From Suillus spraguei (taxonomy: Eukaryota > Basidiomycota > Agaricomycetes > Boletales > Suillaceae), in assembly GCA_016800925.1 (NCBI GenBank), contig JABCPU010000005.1, positions 62,001 through 126,000 of the forward strand: a DNA stretch of 64,000 nt. Reading direction: 5' to 3'. A model generated the notes under the pieces. It saw only the letters and a list, made by a program, of their open reading frames with translations. It did not search any database and was not told the DNA's origin. Positions 10,783 to 22,843 of this stretch are shown here, in pieces (the first letter of the stretch is position 1; the number at the start of each line of letters is the position of its first letter). The translations under genes were made by a program, and so were the position numbers.

Positions 10783-11447
10783 TATTTCCCTTTTCGTTTT
10801 CTTTTGTTTTCTTCACATCTTAGTCTGCACTCTTTATACTTTTGCTTTGACAACGTCCCCTATACTCCTTTGATACTGGCGTGCTAGAGTCGCTTAGAAT
10901 CGTTCCGCATATACAACTCATGTATTTTTGGTGTCTAATTCGTCTGTCTTCCCTCAGCATTTCAAACTCGAACGTTCTCGCACGAAAGCTCTCGTCTTAT
11001 CACTCCTAACTCGTGCTTCCTGAAAACCACACTTCATAAAGCATTCCCCTTCGAATTCAGGCACAGCATTATATTCTTTAGGGAGTCGACAGCCGATTTT
11101 GGTGCTCTACTGAATTTAAACCCATCTGCGTTGTCTTATCAAGTGATGTCCGAAGTTCTACCATCGGACCCTTTCACCTGAGTTTTGCCGTGAGTCGCAC
11201 AACCAGTTCAACAGACTCGTTGACAATTTGAAACTTCTGAGTCCTGAACCATGACTGTATGCCACGCACACTTGCTTATACTGGCATTAATTTGTTCAAG
11301 GCGGCCCGCATATCCTATTGGGTGCCAATCAATATTTAATCCATGACCGCGCTAGACAATTCACATCAGCTCCGCAATTATTATTGCTCGCCTGCACATC
11401 ACAAAGAAGAGGTTTCTTAACTCTTCCTGCCGTGCTTTTGTTTTTGA
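10783..11447. other. promoter-side region of the MFS gene
   Basis: Upstream sequence of the transporter gene. From about 11247 it is shared with 19163 onward, which marks the left border of the segmental duplication. It includes pyrimidine-rich stretches but no clear TATA box. Confidence 0.4.
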
Positions 11448-13330
11448 ATGATGTCTGCTCTCAGCAATGAGAAATCGGAAGTGGCTCATGCCTCCTCTGT
11501 TTTATCTAGTCATTCCCGTGATAATCTCGAGAGGAGATTGGTGAGGAAGATTGATCTACATGTGTCCGTGATCATGGTTTTGTATGCCCTGAACTATGTG
11601 AGTCTGATCTCTTTATTGCTTGGTGCTTACCGCTGGTCAGATCGACAGAGCGAGTATTAGGTATAATACGCGTCTTCATTCTCGTTTATATGTTATCTCA
11701 TGTTGTACACAGTAGCGCACGGTTGGCAGGTTTTGAGAAAGACCTCCACCTGCACGGGAGTCAATACGCGACTATCTTGTCTATCAGCAGTGTGGGATTT
11801 ATTGTCATGCAAGTGCCATCGTAAGTTGCATCCTTCGTCGAGGGAAAATTTATTGTGACCTTCTTCTAGGAATATGTTTCTGCATTGGCTAGAAAGACCT
11901 GCTATCCTGCTTCCTTTCTGTATGGTGATATGGGGTTTACTATCAACATTAACAGGTTTGTCGACACCGGCCACTCATCACCACGAATGCTAACCGTACA
12001 CAGGAATGACACAGAAGTACGTAGTCTCATTTTTGCCATTGTGGCATCTGATAGTTCGACCCAAGTTATACCGGGGTTCTTCTTTGCCGCTTATTTCTTG
12101 GTTTTGCCGAGGCACCCTTGTTCCCTGGCTCCATGTTTCTTCTATCAGGATGGTACAAGCGAGACGAACTCGCTGTGAGAACTACTCTTGTTACTTGTGG
12201 AGCCGTGCTCAGCGCAGGGTTCGGATCCCTATTTGCATCTGGTATACTGACCGGCATGCAGGGACAACTTGGCCAAGCTTCATGGAGGTGAGAAACGTTC
12301 GTCTCTGTCATTTCTGAAGCTGACGCATCTACAGATGGTTGTTTTACATCGAAGGCGGCATCACTATTGTAGTCGCGATTTGTGCGATGTTTATACTCCC
12401 TAATTTCCCTCACAACACCAGATGGCTCACTCCGGAGGAAAGATCACTAGCTATCTCTCGCCTGGCAGATGATGGCTATGGAAGAATGGACGGGTCTGGG
12501 AAACGGACGACCATGCAAGGACTGAGGAATGCTTTGTCCGACTGGAAGGTATGGTGCTTTGCAGTCGCGTTGATTGTCGATTCTATGTCGCTGTCATTCG
12601 TCGTTTACTTCCCGACGATCGTTGCGACTATGGGATATGATAAGACGGTGACTTTGCTGCTCGCCGCTCCTCCATGGGTGCTTGCTACGATTGGTGCTTT
12701 TTCTCTTTCAAGGTCGGTCAACTAATTCTACATATATCCCCAATCGCGTCTCATGAATGATCAGGTACTCTGACAATACACAGAAGCGTTACATATGCAT
12801 TGCTGCATCGAATGCATTCGCTGCTCTTGGATTCATTATATCCATTTGTACGATGAGCATGATTGCGCGCTATCTCTCCCTGTAAGCAGCATTATCGCCC
12901 ACTAGAGTGACGCCTTGTGTACTTAGAGATGTGCAGGTTTCTGATGGCTCAAATCGCCGCAGGACAGATTATTCTCTGGGCATGGGTGAACAACACTTTT
13001 TCCAGAGAACCTGCGAAGCGAGCTGTTGCTATTGCTGTGGTCGGTGCAATATCTGGGATAGGAAACATCATCGGAGTGTTAGTCCCACCGATTTCCCACT
13101 CTCGCTGATTATTTACAATCTCTCATAGGTTCGCCTGGCCTCTCAGTTGGGGCCCGACATATCGTTTTTCCTACGCCATCTGCCTCGCAGCACTTGGGGT
13201 GTCGACGGCCATGTTTGGTATCATGCATTTGCATTTGAAGCGGATAAATGAACAGATTGAAAGAAACGAGCAGAATACAAAGAATATCAACGACCTTCAG
13301 GACCCTGTTGGTTTTAGATATCTAGTATAG
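11448..13330 (+). CDS. Dal5-like MFS transporter (anion:cation symporter family)
   Basis: A plasma-membrane permease of the allantoate/nicotinate-type MFS family. About ten exons give a full set of membrane helices. The cytosolic N-terminus ends with NLERRLVRKIDLHVSVIMVLYALNYIDRASI, the family's typical entry to helix 1. Then follow FEKDLHLHGSQYATILSI, QVPSNMFLHW, GVLLCRLFLGFAEAPLFPGSMFLLSGWY, WLFYIEGGITIVVAICAMFILPNFP with the TRWLTPEER loop, SFVVYFPTIVATMGYD and AVAIAVVGAISGIGNIIG. The tail ends DPVGFRYLV at 13330. Introns are 45-60 nt and joins are in phase. The gene appears intact, unlike its copy at 19367. The substrate is unknown; relatives carry small organic anions such as allantoate, pantothenate, nicotinate or biotin precursors. 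Confidence 0.85.
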
Positions 13331-13392
13331 TCAACGATCCATCCGACTATTGTACTAAGTATTTTTATGGGCGAAGCTACTGCTCACCGGGT

Positions 13393-14150
13393 GGAAATCC
13401 CCGCAAGACACGATGTAACTAACATTGTACCGTTTCGCAGTATATTGTAATATTTACGTGGACAATGTTGTCTGTGCGTTCCGTTCCGTCGGGAGCGAAA
13501 ATTGCAAAAGTAGCACAAACATTGCGAGAACTTGTTCTGGTCGGGAGCATTAGTTTCGGGTAGAACACGTGATGGATTTAAAAACTGACATGCAGGAGCG
13601 GCTACGCTGAAGAACGTCATCCTGCGTGCATTTAAGCATACAGACCTTGGTGGGGAAAGCGCTGCGAGTACTCTTGCGTTGGAGTACAAGTACACTATCC
13701 TTGACACCTAGAGACCTCGACGTGAATGCAGCATCTTCCCCGTCCGATGAGCAATTTACCTCATGTGCCTGCGAGGGAGCAACAGGTATCAAAACGATCG
13801 CGGCGGTGAACGTGAATGCGTGGGGAATTGCGGAGGTTGATTTGGAAGTTCTGTAGTGCGCCATGCATAAAGTGAGTCCCCTCATATATAGGAGGGAGGG
13901 GCAACGTACACTCGGGACATAACTGGATAAGATAGAAACGAAGGGTTTCTTTGACAACATCGTCGAGGAACGTCATAGGGCAGTTCTCCGGATGACATGT
14001 CACTGTCGAAGTATCCTTGTGGGATCGCGGATTTCGTTCCCAAGTCTTGCTTGAGCGCCGAGTGTTGGGCAGGCAGATAGATTCAGTGGGGCAAGCACAG
14101 AGGTGGTCGTGTCGAGGATGGCAAATACCATGATGCTGCAATGATATCGA
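13393..14150 (-). pseudogene. cytochrome P450 fragment, decayed
   Basis: Antisense pieces resemble the C-terminal half of a fungal microsomal P450. They are an I-helix-like stretch (IMVFAILDTTTSVLAPL) followed by a QARLGNEIRD segment, then the K-helix FLDDVVKETLRFY with its ExxR motif. After that come scattered fragments in changing frames down to about 13393. A one-base shift separates ELPYD from FLDD, stops interrupt the rest, and no clean haem-binding FxxGxRxCxG could be read. The N-terminal half is absent. It lies tail to tail with the MFS gene and is missing from the second duplication copy. Confidence 0.6.
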
Positions 14151-15900
14151 TCGATATTTTTGACGTGCGGAGAAGCATTGAGAGCTTGAGACCTACTTCA
14201 CTTGTCCCGATAACTCAGCATCCATAAGACGTTCCGTGTTGGCCCGACGACACGGCATCGGCCTTTACTATGCACATTATCCATCGTTTCCACGGTGCAT
14301 CGCATCTCCCCTACGTCTGCCATGGCCCATAAACTGCATTAGAAGCCAGACCACCGTGACCGAATCAAGCACTTTCCTCGCCCAATACAGGGAGTAGTAT
14401 TACATGATGATCGCCGCCATCGACCATAGCTTCATGAGTATTCTGATCAAGGCGCAATGCATTCTTGTGCGTTATGAATTCAGACGCCAAAAGGACTAGA
14501 CATACCCGATTTTCCGCAATGGTTGCAATGAAACACTACCGAGAAGGATTGCAGCTGATTTTAGATTATCGCAGTTGAGAGTCGAACGTTTTGTATCGCT
14601 GTAATGAGATGCCAGAGAGATATGCACTATCAATCTATCATCTCATTGCTGCATTGATATGGGGTGGATAGCCATGTTTTTTCGCACCTCTGTTCCTGCG
14701 AAAAAATTGAAAGTGAATTATACTTCTCTCGGCCATAAGAAAACAGGAAATTTCATCCATAGGCAATTATCTGCCTACGAGGAACGACACCGCGTCTGTA
14801 ATGTTGGAGGCCGGGAGCCTTAAAAGCTAGTTGGAGGCAGCATGAGTAGCGAAGGAAATATGTGTAAACATACAACATACAAAAAGTCGTGTCAACTGGC
14901 TGGCATACGCGTCCAGTGATGTCGTATGAACCGAGTTCCTGCACTGTATATCCTACTCATATAGGACACTGAGTACATACCAAGCGTTTGTGCTCGCGAT
15001 CGAATAGCGGTTTTCGATGCACAGTAAACATCGTTCGATATAAACCCATTCTTCCCTGCTACCGATGACAGTCACTATGTCATTACCTAGCCTATAGCAA
15101 GAAGGCAAATGGGCGTGCATGCTGTGATCTTCCTGCCATAACCTCGTTTGTCATCGCCTGCGCTACAGCCTGAGTGTGTAAACATAAACGTATTGTGCAC
15201 ATTGGTATTGAAGATCATATCAAGATCAGTGAGGGTAACCATTCAGGTGAGATCGGAAACGGCGGCACTGGCTCACTTTACAGACAATGATGGGCTTCAC
15301 GAGGATTCGTCCACCGTTTTCTACCATCTATCCCAGCCATCAGACCATATGATAGATTTCAGTCAATGAAACTCACAACGTCCAAAGCATTGAATTATTT
15401 CTCTGTAGCACATCCCAACACATACGCCACCTTCACCTCGCTCTCACCTCCTCCACGACTCTGTTGATATTTCATGCGCTGTGGTTTAAAGTCTGGGATG
15501 ACGGGTATCATGCCCGCCTCAGTTGGTCTGTGCTGGAGTAGTAGAATCGGACATAGCCATTTGTCACCTGTGCACAGCCTGTCAGGAGTCCTGATATTTT
15601 ATTTATATTTATTTATCTCATATTTATTGGGTCGAAGCCCTTTTCGCGGGGGGCTTACTCCCGTTTATCTATCGTATGTATATGTATGTGCTAACGTGTG
15701 TATGTAGACGTCCTGTTCTGATATGATGCACATGGGTGAGGATGACAACGCTCTAATTGACCTCGTTAAAGTTCGTTAAATCTTACAAGGCTCGAGCCAC
15801 TCAGTGGACTATGTCAGTGTAACGTTCGCTAAAAGCCATTGTCAACATTGCCCAATATTGCCATTAGCACCTTATTCCGTATCATTCTTCCCCATTCCTT
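14151..15900. other. non-coding block of the duplication
   Basis: Only short, non-protein-like frames. Nearly all of it (14233-15805) is repeated at 20706-22168. A 122-bp insertion (15588-15710) is present only here. Confidence 0.5.
15588..15715. mobile_element. 122-bp insertion flanked by GTCCTG
   Basis: Compared with the second copy (around 22075-22090), this copy carries an extra A/T-rich stretch bounded by GTCCTG at 15588-15593 and 15710-15715, while copy 2 has one GTCCTG. This looks like a 6-bp target duplication around a very short insert. The insert contains AAGCCC and GGGCTT as a small inverted repeat. It could be a solo fragment of a larger element; its class is unknown. Confidence 0.4.
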
Positions 15901-16527
15901 TGATTACTTAGTCCTAGTATTCACTGTATATAAACTCGCGTTGATCTACTGGTAGAGTAGTTATCCTTTTCCTTTTCCCCTTCGAATATATTGAGTTCGG
16001 CCAGAGAAATACCAAATTATCATTAAGATGTTGGAGCCATTCTTGCATGGTGAAAAACTTCCAAACCACCAGTGTGTTAGTGAGGCACTTAACTACAACC
16101 ATAATAAGGCTTACTTAATGGGTAACCAGGTCTTGTGAGCCTGAGAGCATGACAGTATTGACGATAGCTGTCGAAGTGCGTTGAACACTTCCATTCCGCA
16201 CGACCTGGAATTTCGAGTGCGTGACGTTGTCGAAATGCGCTGGCTGGGGTGGGTTGGACATTTGGAGCGTTGTCTGTCAAGTGGTGAGTCTAAATCCAGA
16301 ACAGAAAAACACCGACTCTTACTCTTAAATCCTGTTCTGAGGCACAATTCATGTGATGCCTAAAAGTTGTTACTGTGACTAGCGCGATGATGAACAGGCT
16401 GATTAGCAAGTTACGCCATGGCTGCCTTCCGTGGCTAGATATTGCATTTGAATGACTTTCTCCCACTCCGTCAACAAAGATATCCTGTAAGACAGAGTAA
16501 AGATCCGGTCCCACACGAAGAGATTAC
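15901..16527. other. unassigned region downstream of the tandem kinase
   Basis: Several 60-78-codon antisense frames overlap here but none matches a family I know. It may hold the far 3' part of the kinase gene or relic sequence. Confidence 0.3.
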
Positions 16528-18954
16528 TCATGGGCATACGTCGTCTGTTAAAGCTGCTAGTTCGCCCCCTAAGAAGTCCATGACCATTGTAGCAGAAGGA
16601 CGGGCAGATACACCAGGCGACCAACATCGCGCAATCTCATTCCAGCGTGCGGTTGTCATATCGGGTGTTGCAGGATTGGAAATGTCTTCTCCACTAGAAT
16701 CCTTTGAATGACTACAATGTCGGCTATACCATTCCAAGGAATGACTAGTGTTAACACCTACGCACAGGCGATCATGTTGAAGGCACGTAATTTGGTAGAT
16801 CCATAAATCTCACATGAAACATGACGCGGCCAAATGAATACATGTCGCTTTGCGTGGTTGGTGCACTGTCAGCAGGTTGATCATGTGCCTTCAGTAACTC
16901 GGGCGCGATCCACCTGATGGCGCCAGTTCGAATATTTGATCCGATTGCGCGGTCGCCTAAACGACCACCGAGAACAGTCGCCAGACCGAGGTCTGTTAAG
17001 CGCGCTACGTATTCTGCTTCCTTGATGTCTACCAGAACGTTAGACTGGAACTCTCCGTCAGAAAAGTTTCATGTCAAGAAAATGAACGAACACTCTTAAT
17101 GTTTCCATGAACCATATTCAACCCATAAACTAATGGCGACCGTCATAATATCAGTGGAAGCAAGCTTAGAATAGAAGAAAGACGAACGATAGCACAGGCC
17201 AGCCACCGTATCATGAAGCTACCGACACGAAAATTAAATTAAGATACAGAAGTTATACCTAAACAGTGACTCACTAATTTTAGCCTCGATCTAGTGTTCA
17301 ATGCAGTACCCTGTTGCGCGATGAGACGGAGTAATGTACCGCTCTGGAACCATGGAATAACAAGAGCTAGAGATGGTCCAAATCCTGCTGTTGACCCAAA
17401 TACAGGAACGATATTGTCGTGCATGAGGACAGCCCAATTCTCAGCCGCACGTAAAAATTCCTATCAAATCACAAGCTATACAAAGCAGAAGCCTTGACAA
17501 ATTCTCACCTGTAAATCTAGCTCTGATATGTCAACTTTGATGACTTTGACTGCAACCTGCAGTGCAATAATAATCAATAGACATATCATCAATATATACC
17601 AGCAATGCCCAAACCTTCACAGAACCTGTCGATCGTTTCCATTCACATTTATAAACTATTCCAAAATCACCTGCAGTGACAAGGTCGCTCATTGTGCAAA
17701 CAATCTGGCCCGTCAAGTCTGCCAGCCGCTGGCCGGGAAACTTAGTTTTCCGATCCTGTGGATTGTCGGTCCTAAACTGATCGATGCATTGAAGAATTTT
17801 CGTGGCCCTCGGGCGATGGCTTGCTTCCCATGACCAGCACTTTTGGATCAAGTTCCAGTGATCATCGAGGATGTTTTCTGGACGTGTGTGTATGACTTTA
17901 TTCGACAACGCGACGCAGATTTGAACTGAGTTCTTCTCTTTCCATGGTATATCCCCCGAGAAAATCTGAGATGAGAAAACTTAGGATAGAGCTGCAAAAA
18001 CGGAGAGATCGTACTAGGAACATGACACCACCGAGAGAATAGACATCACTCATGAAAGTCGGTTTTTCAGGATCATACTCTAGTCCAAGTACTTCAGGCG
18101 CCCGCCATCGAGAATTGAAACTACGTTCGGCCGTGGTCGAATTCAACTGCAACTCTTCTCTTCCTTCGATTGTTGCAAGACCGAAATCAGTAAGGCACGG
18201 ATTCCCGGAACTATCTATAAGTATATTTCCCTGAGGCTTGTGAATGAGCGCGGCATGCACAAAAAGACGAACATACATACGGGGTGAAGGTCCCCGTGAA
18301 TGACATTCATTGATTGGACTGGGTATGCGTCAAAAACAAAACGGAAGACGGTGTAGAATCGACGAACGATACTTGAGACCGTCAGCGACGCCCTTCACCT
18401 AGTAGAATGAGAATTGATAGACGCTCATTGAATACGATTGGTGTAAACAACTGACTCACCAATCCATCTTTAGCGGAAGCAGTAAGGATTGCTTCCTCGA
18501 GATAGATATATAATGTTCCAAATGGCATCCATTGTGAAACGAGAGCCGGCAATGGAGAGTCAATATTTGCAATGCCAAGCAGCGGTACGATAGTTGGGTG
18601 TTCTAGTCCAAGCCACACCTTGAGTTCCCGATGCATTCTCTAGATAGATAATGTTGAATAAGGTGACATTCTAAATCAGCACACGCTGACTTTTTTTCAT
18701 TTTCCCTATGGCCCTTGGATGATTAACTACGAAGACCTTTACTGCGACCTGATGGAAGTCACATGGTCAATTAATAAACTTCGAGCTATCAAACAGACCT
18801 CCGCTTTGCGGCCTTGACCAGTCTCGATGGTAAGCCGATAAACCTGACCAAAGGATCCACGTGCTACCGGAGATTCGAGCTTGCCATAAATGTGAGATGT
18901 GAGGTCATTGATAGGTGTATGGCTACAACTTGGTTCAGACAAGGTAACATGCAT
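16528..18954 (-). CDS. tandem protein kinase: active-type kinase followed by pseudokinase
   Basis: One spliced reading frame encodes two kinase domains of the fungal TKL-like type. Kinase A, after DLTSHIYGKLESPVARG, has the glycine loop RGSFGQVY, the VAVK lysine, HGDLHPGNILID with catalytic Asp and Asn, TDFGLA and RWRAPEVLG, and ends WNLIQKCWSWEASHRPRA. With no stop it runs through RLADLTGQIV into kinase B, which has AGDFGIVYKC and VAVKVI. There the catalytic loop reads VHGNIK (Asp replaced by Asn), followed by NVLVD, TDLGLATV, IRWIAPELL and SDMYSFGRVMF. The reading frame closes at 16656; the final subdomain (RWNEIARCWSPGVSARPSA) continues in another frame to 16528, so one base seems lost. 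The start ATG at 18952-18954 gives a short N-terminus. It lies between the two duplication copies. Confidence 0.65.
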
Positions 18955-19366
18955 TACTGAAGAAACCCTCACTCATTGACGGGCGCAAGAGCCGTCATGC
19001 CAGTGACTATACGTTAGAGGGGGTATATAAGAAAGAAAAGCTTCCTTCTACCAGGTCTGCTGCTATACAATTCTTACGGTGATTGTCAATTCAAAAGTAC
19101 TGCTGGTACCATTCAAACTCCGCTTACAACCTTACTAGTATTGGAGTGTTCTTCCAAGCTCCAACCATGACTGTATCCTACACACACTTGCTTATACTAG
19201 TATCAATTTGTTTGAGGTGGCCCGCGTAGCCTATTTGGTACCAGTAAATAATTAACCGATGACCGTGCTAGAAAATTCACATCAGCTCCGCAATTTTGAT
19301 CTCTCGCCTGCACATCACAAAGAAGAGGCTTCTCAACTCTTCCTGCCGTGCTTTTGTTTTTGAAGG
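18955..19366. other. intergenic, kinase promoter side and duplicated MFS upstream
   Basis: Holds the upstream region of the kinase gene; from 19163 it is the duplicate of the MFS promoter. No gene seen. Confidence 0.4.
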
Positions 19367-22168
19367 ATGTCTGCTCTCAGCAATGCGAAATCGGAGGTGG
19401 CTGATGCCTCCTCTGGTTTACCCAGTTATTTTTATGATAATCTTGAGAGGAGATTGGTAAGGAAGATCGATCTACATGTGTCCGTGATCATGGTTTTGTA
19501 TGCCCTGAACTATGTGAGTCTGATCTCTTTATTACTTGGTGCTTACCACTGGTCAGATTGACAGAGCGAATATTAGGTATACTATGTGTCTTCATGCTCG
19601 TTTATATAATATTTTATGTCGTACACAGTAGCGCACGGTTGGCAGGTTTTGAGAAAGACCTCCACCTGCACGGGAGTCAATACGCGACTATCTTGTCTAT
19701 CAGCTATGTGGAATTTATTGTCATGCCAGTGCCAGCGGAAGTTGTATCCTTCGTTGAGGGAAAGTTTATTGTGACCTTCTTTTAGGAATATGTTTCTGCA
19801 TTGGCTAGAAAGACCTGCTATCCTGCTTCCTTTCTGTATGGTGACATGGGGTTTATTATCAACATCAACAGGTTTGTCAACACCGACCACTCATGACCAC
19901 GAATTTTAACCGTACACAGGGATGACACAGAAGTTTATAGTCTCATTTTTCGTCATTGCATTGTGACATCTGATAGTTCAACCCAAGTTATACCGGGGCT
20001 CTTTTTTGCCGTTTATTTCTTGATTTTGCCGAAGCACCCTTTTTCTCTGGCTCCATTTTTCTTCTATCAAGATGGTGCAGGCCAGACGAGCTCGCTGTGA
20101 GAATGATTCTCATTATTTGTGGATCCATGATCAGCGCTGGGTTCGGATCCCTGTTTGCATCTGGTATACTTACAGGTATGCAGGGACAACTTGGCCAAGC
20201 TTCATGGAAGCGAGAAACGTTCGTCTCTGTCATTCGCTGAAGCTGACATATCTACAGGTGGTTTTTTCACATTGAAGGCGGCATCACTATTATAGTCGCG
20301 ATTTGTGCGATGTTTATACTCCCTAATTTCCCTCACAACACCAGATGGCTCACTCCGGAGGAAAGATCACTAGCTATCTCTCGCCTGGCAGATGATGGCT
20401 ATAGAAGAATGGACGAGTCTGGGAAACGGACGACCATGCAAGGACTGAGGAATGCTTTGTCCGACTGGAAGGTATGATGCTTTTCAGTCGCGTTGATTGT
20501 CAATTCTATGGCAATGTCAATCGTCTTTTACTTCCCGACGATCGCCGCGACTATGGGATATGATAAGACGGTGACTTTGCTGCTCGCCGCTCATCCATTG
20601 GTGCTTGCTACGATTGGTACCTTTTTCTTTCAGGGTTGGTAAACTAATTTTACACATATCTCCAATCGCGTCTCATGAACGATTCATCTGTCCAACAACT
20701 CAACATCCGTGTTGGCCCGACGACACGGCATCGGCCTCTATTGTGCACACTATAGTCTATCCATCGTTTCCACGGTGTTGCAACTCCTGTACGTCTGCCA
20801 TAAACTGCATTGGAAGCCAGACCAGTTACCAACGTGACCGAATCAAGCACCCAATACGAGGGAACAGCATTACATGATGATCACCGCCGTCGACCATAAC
20901 TTCATGAGTTTTCTGATCAATGCATTCTTATATGAGTCCAGACGCCAAAAGGACTAGACGTACTCGATTCTCCGCAATGGTTACTGTGAAACACTACCGA
21001 GAGGGATTGCAGCCGATTTCAGATTATCGCAGTTGAGAGCCGAACGTTTCGTATCGCTGTAATGAGATACCAGAGAGATATGCATCATCTCTCTATTATC
21101 TCATTGCTGCATTCATCAGGCGTGGATAGCCAAGCCCTTTCGCACATACGGTCGCACCTCTGTATCTGCGAAAAAATTGAAAGTGAATTATACTTCTCTC
21201 GGCCATACAAAAATTCATCCATAGGCAATTATCTGCCTACGAGGAACGACACTACGTCCGAAATGTTGGGTGCCGGGAGCCTCAAGAGTTAGTTGGAGGT
21301 AGTATGAGTAGCAAAGGAGATACGTGTAAACATACAAACAACCGTGGCAACTAGGTGGCATATGCGTTCACAGTGATGTCATGTGAACCGAGTTCCTGCA
21401 CTGTATATTCTACTTGTTTAAGATGCAATAGGACATTGTGAATGTGAGTACATACCAAGCACTTGTGCGCGCGATCGAATAACGATTTTCGAAGCACAGT
21501 ACACAGTAGACACTGTTCAATGCAACCCCATTCTCCCCTGCTACCGATGACAGTCACCATGCTATTACCTAGCCTACAGCAAGGAGTTAAATGAGCGTGC
21601 ATACTATGATCCTCCTTCCATGACATGGTTTGTCATCGCCTGCACTATAGTGCGTAATCATAAACGTCTCGTGCATATTAGTATTGAGGATCATATCAAG
21701 ATCAGTGAGGGTAACCATTCGGATGAGATCGGAAACGGCACTAGCTCACTTTACGGTTAATGATGAGCTTCATGAGGATTCGTCCAGCGTTTGCTACCAT
21801 CTATCCCAGCCATCAGGCCATATGATAGATTTCAGTCAGTCAATGAAACTCACAACGTCCAAAGCATTCCAATACCACACACCACCTTCACCTCGCTCTC
21901 ACCTCTTCCGCGACTCTGTCATGTTCATGCACCGTGATTTGAAGTCTGGGATGACGGGTGTCAAGCCTGGTCTCTGCGAACCGTATGGCAATAGCCCCAT
22001 ACCCTGAGCTGCTCCACGTAGGGCCGATTGGTGTGTGCTGTAGTAGAATTGGACATAGCCATCTGTGCACCTCAGGACGTCCTGTTCTGATATGATGCAC
22101 ATAGGTGAGGATGACAACGACTCTAATTGGCCTCGTCATAGAGCCCTGCAAGGCGCGAGCCGCTCAGC
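19163..22168. repeat. segmental duplication, copy 2 (with internal deletion)
   Basis: Block 1 (19163-20681) matches 11247-12762, then block 2 (20706-22168) follows at once and matches 14233-15805. The 1.47 kb between the blocks in copy 1 is deleted. Small deletions and substitutions are scattered, so this copy is the more eroded one. Confidence 0.85.
19367..20645 (+). pseudogene. MFS transporter pseudogene (copy of 11448 gene)
   Basis: Begins MSALSNAKSEVADASS and tracks the intact copy through NLERRLVRKIDLHVSVIMVLYALNY, the second exon set, and FFHIEGGITIIVAICAMFILPNF. The DWKVW codon pair of copy 1 is changed to DWKV-stop (TGA near 20475), and all exons after the GTFFFQG position are lost by the deletion at about 20690. 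It therefore could make at most the N-terminal half. Confidence 0.8.
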
Positions 22169-22843
22169 ATCGCATGTTTGGCCAGCAAAACTTTTAGCCC
22201 GGGAAAATCCGATCACTTGAGTCTCGGAAACTGCGACTAGCACAAATAGTACTTGATGTCAAGCAACAAACTACACATGTGGTGGCTCATCAAACCAAAT
22301 CCATGGGATGAGTGGAATGTTCATCAAATATCAAATGGTATATAATGCACGGAGTTCATCCACTCATGCTCTTACTACTGAGTCCAAAGAAGGTCATGAC
22401 GGCGCTCGTGATGTGATCATGACATTGTCTTCATCGAAGGTCAACGTTGATCATACCTTGAAAGCACCCCTCATCATTACCAACGACCCTTCTCATCCTC
22501 CCTGACAGAATCCAAGTTCGTTGTAGAAGATGAAGCATATCATATTGAAGCCAAATGTCCGCGCTTCCTTGGCCGGCACATCTTTGGCTGAGCTGCTACA
22601 TGAGTCGAGCTCAGTCATAGTCTCTGCTTAAGCGATTAAAGCAGAAGGAAAATGACCTTGTTGATCAATCTACGAGGCGATTTAATGGTGTGCATGAATG
22701 GCTTATTGTGAACCGTGAGCGGCAGTTACAGGAACGTTACGCGAAGTGAGCCCAAGATGGACTACGGCATCTATGGCGTGCAGTTGGATGAGACTGCATG
22801 ATTGTTCTTGAACCAATGATGTAGCAGAAGGTCAGCAAGCTTG
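22169..22843. other. region with protein-like relic, unrecognised
   Basis: Plus-strand fragments such as RRFNGVHEWLIVNRERQLQERYAK (22660-22750) and HDGARDVIMTLSSSKVNVDH (22395-22450) look like eroded coding sequence with several stops. I do not know the family. Beyond this, nothing is seen. Confidence 0.25.

Larger units (their letters stand above)
11247..15805. repeat. segmental duplication, copy 1
   Basis: Two blocks here recur in the same order and orientation at 19163-22168: block 1 at 11247-12762 (MFS promoter and five-prime two thirds) and block 2 at 14233-15805 (non-coding). The 1.5 kb between them (end of the MFS gene plus the P450 relic) is missing from copy 2. Similarity is high, roughly nine bases in ten by eye over most of block 1. 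Confidence 0.85.
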
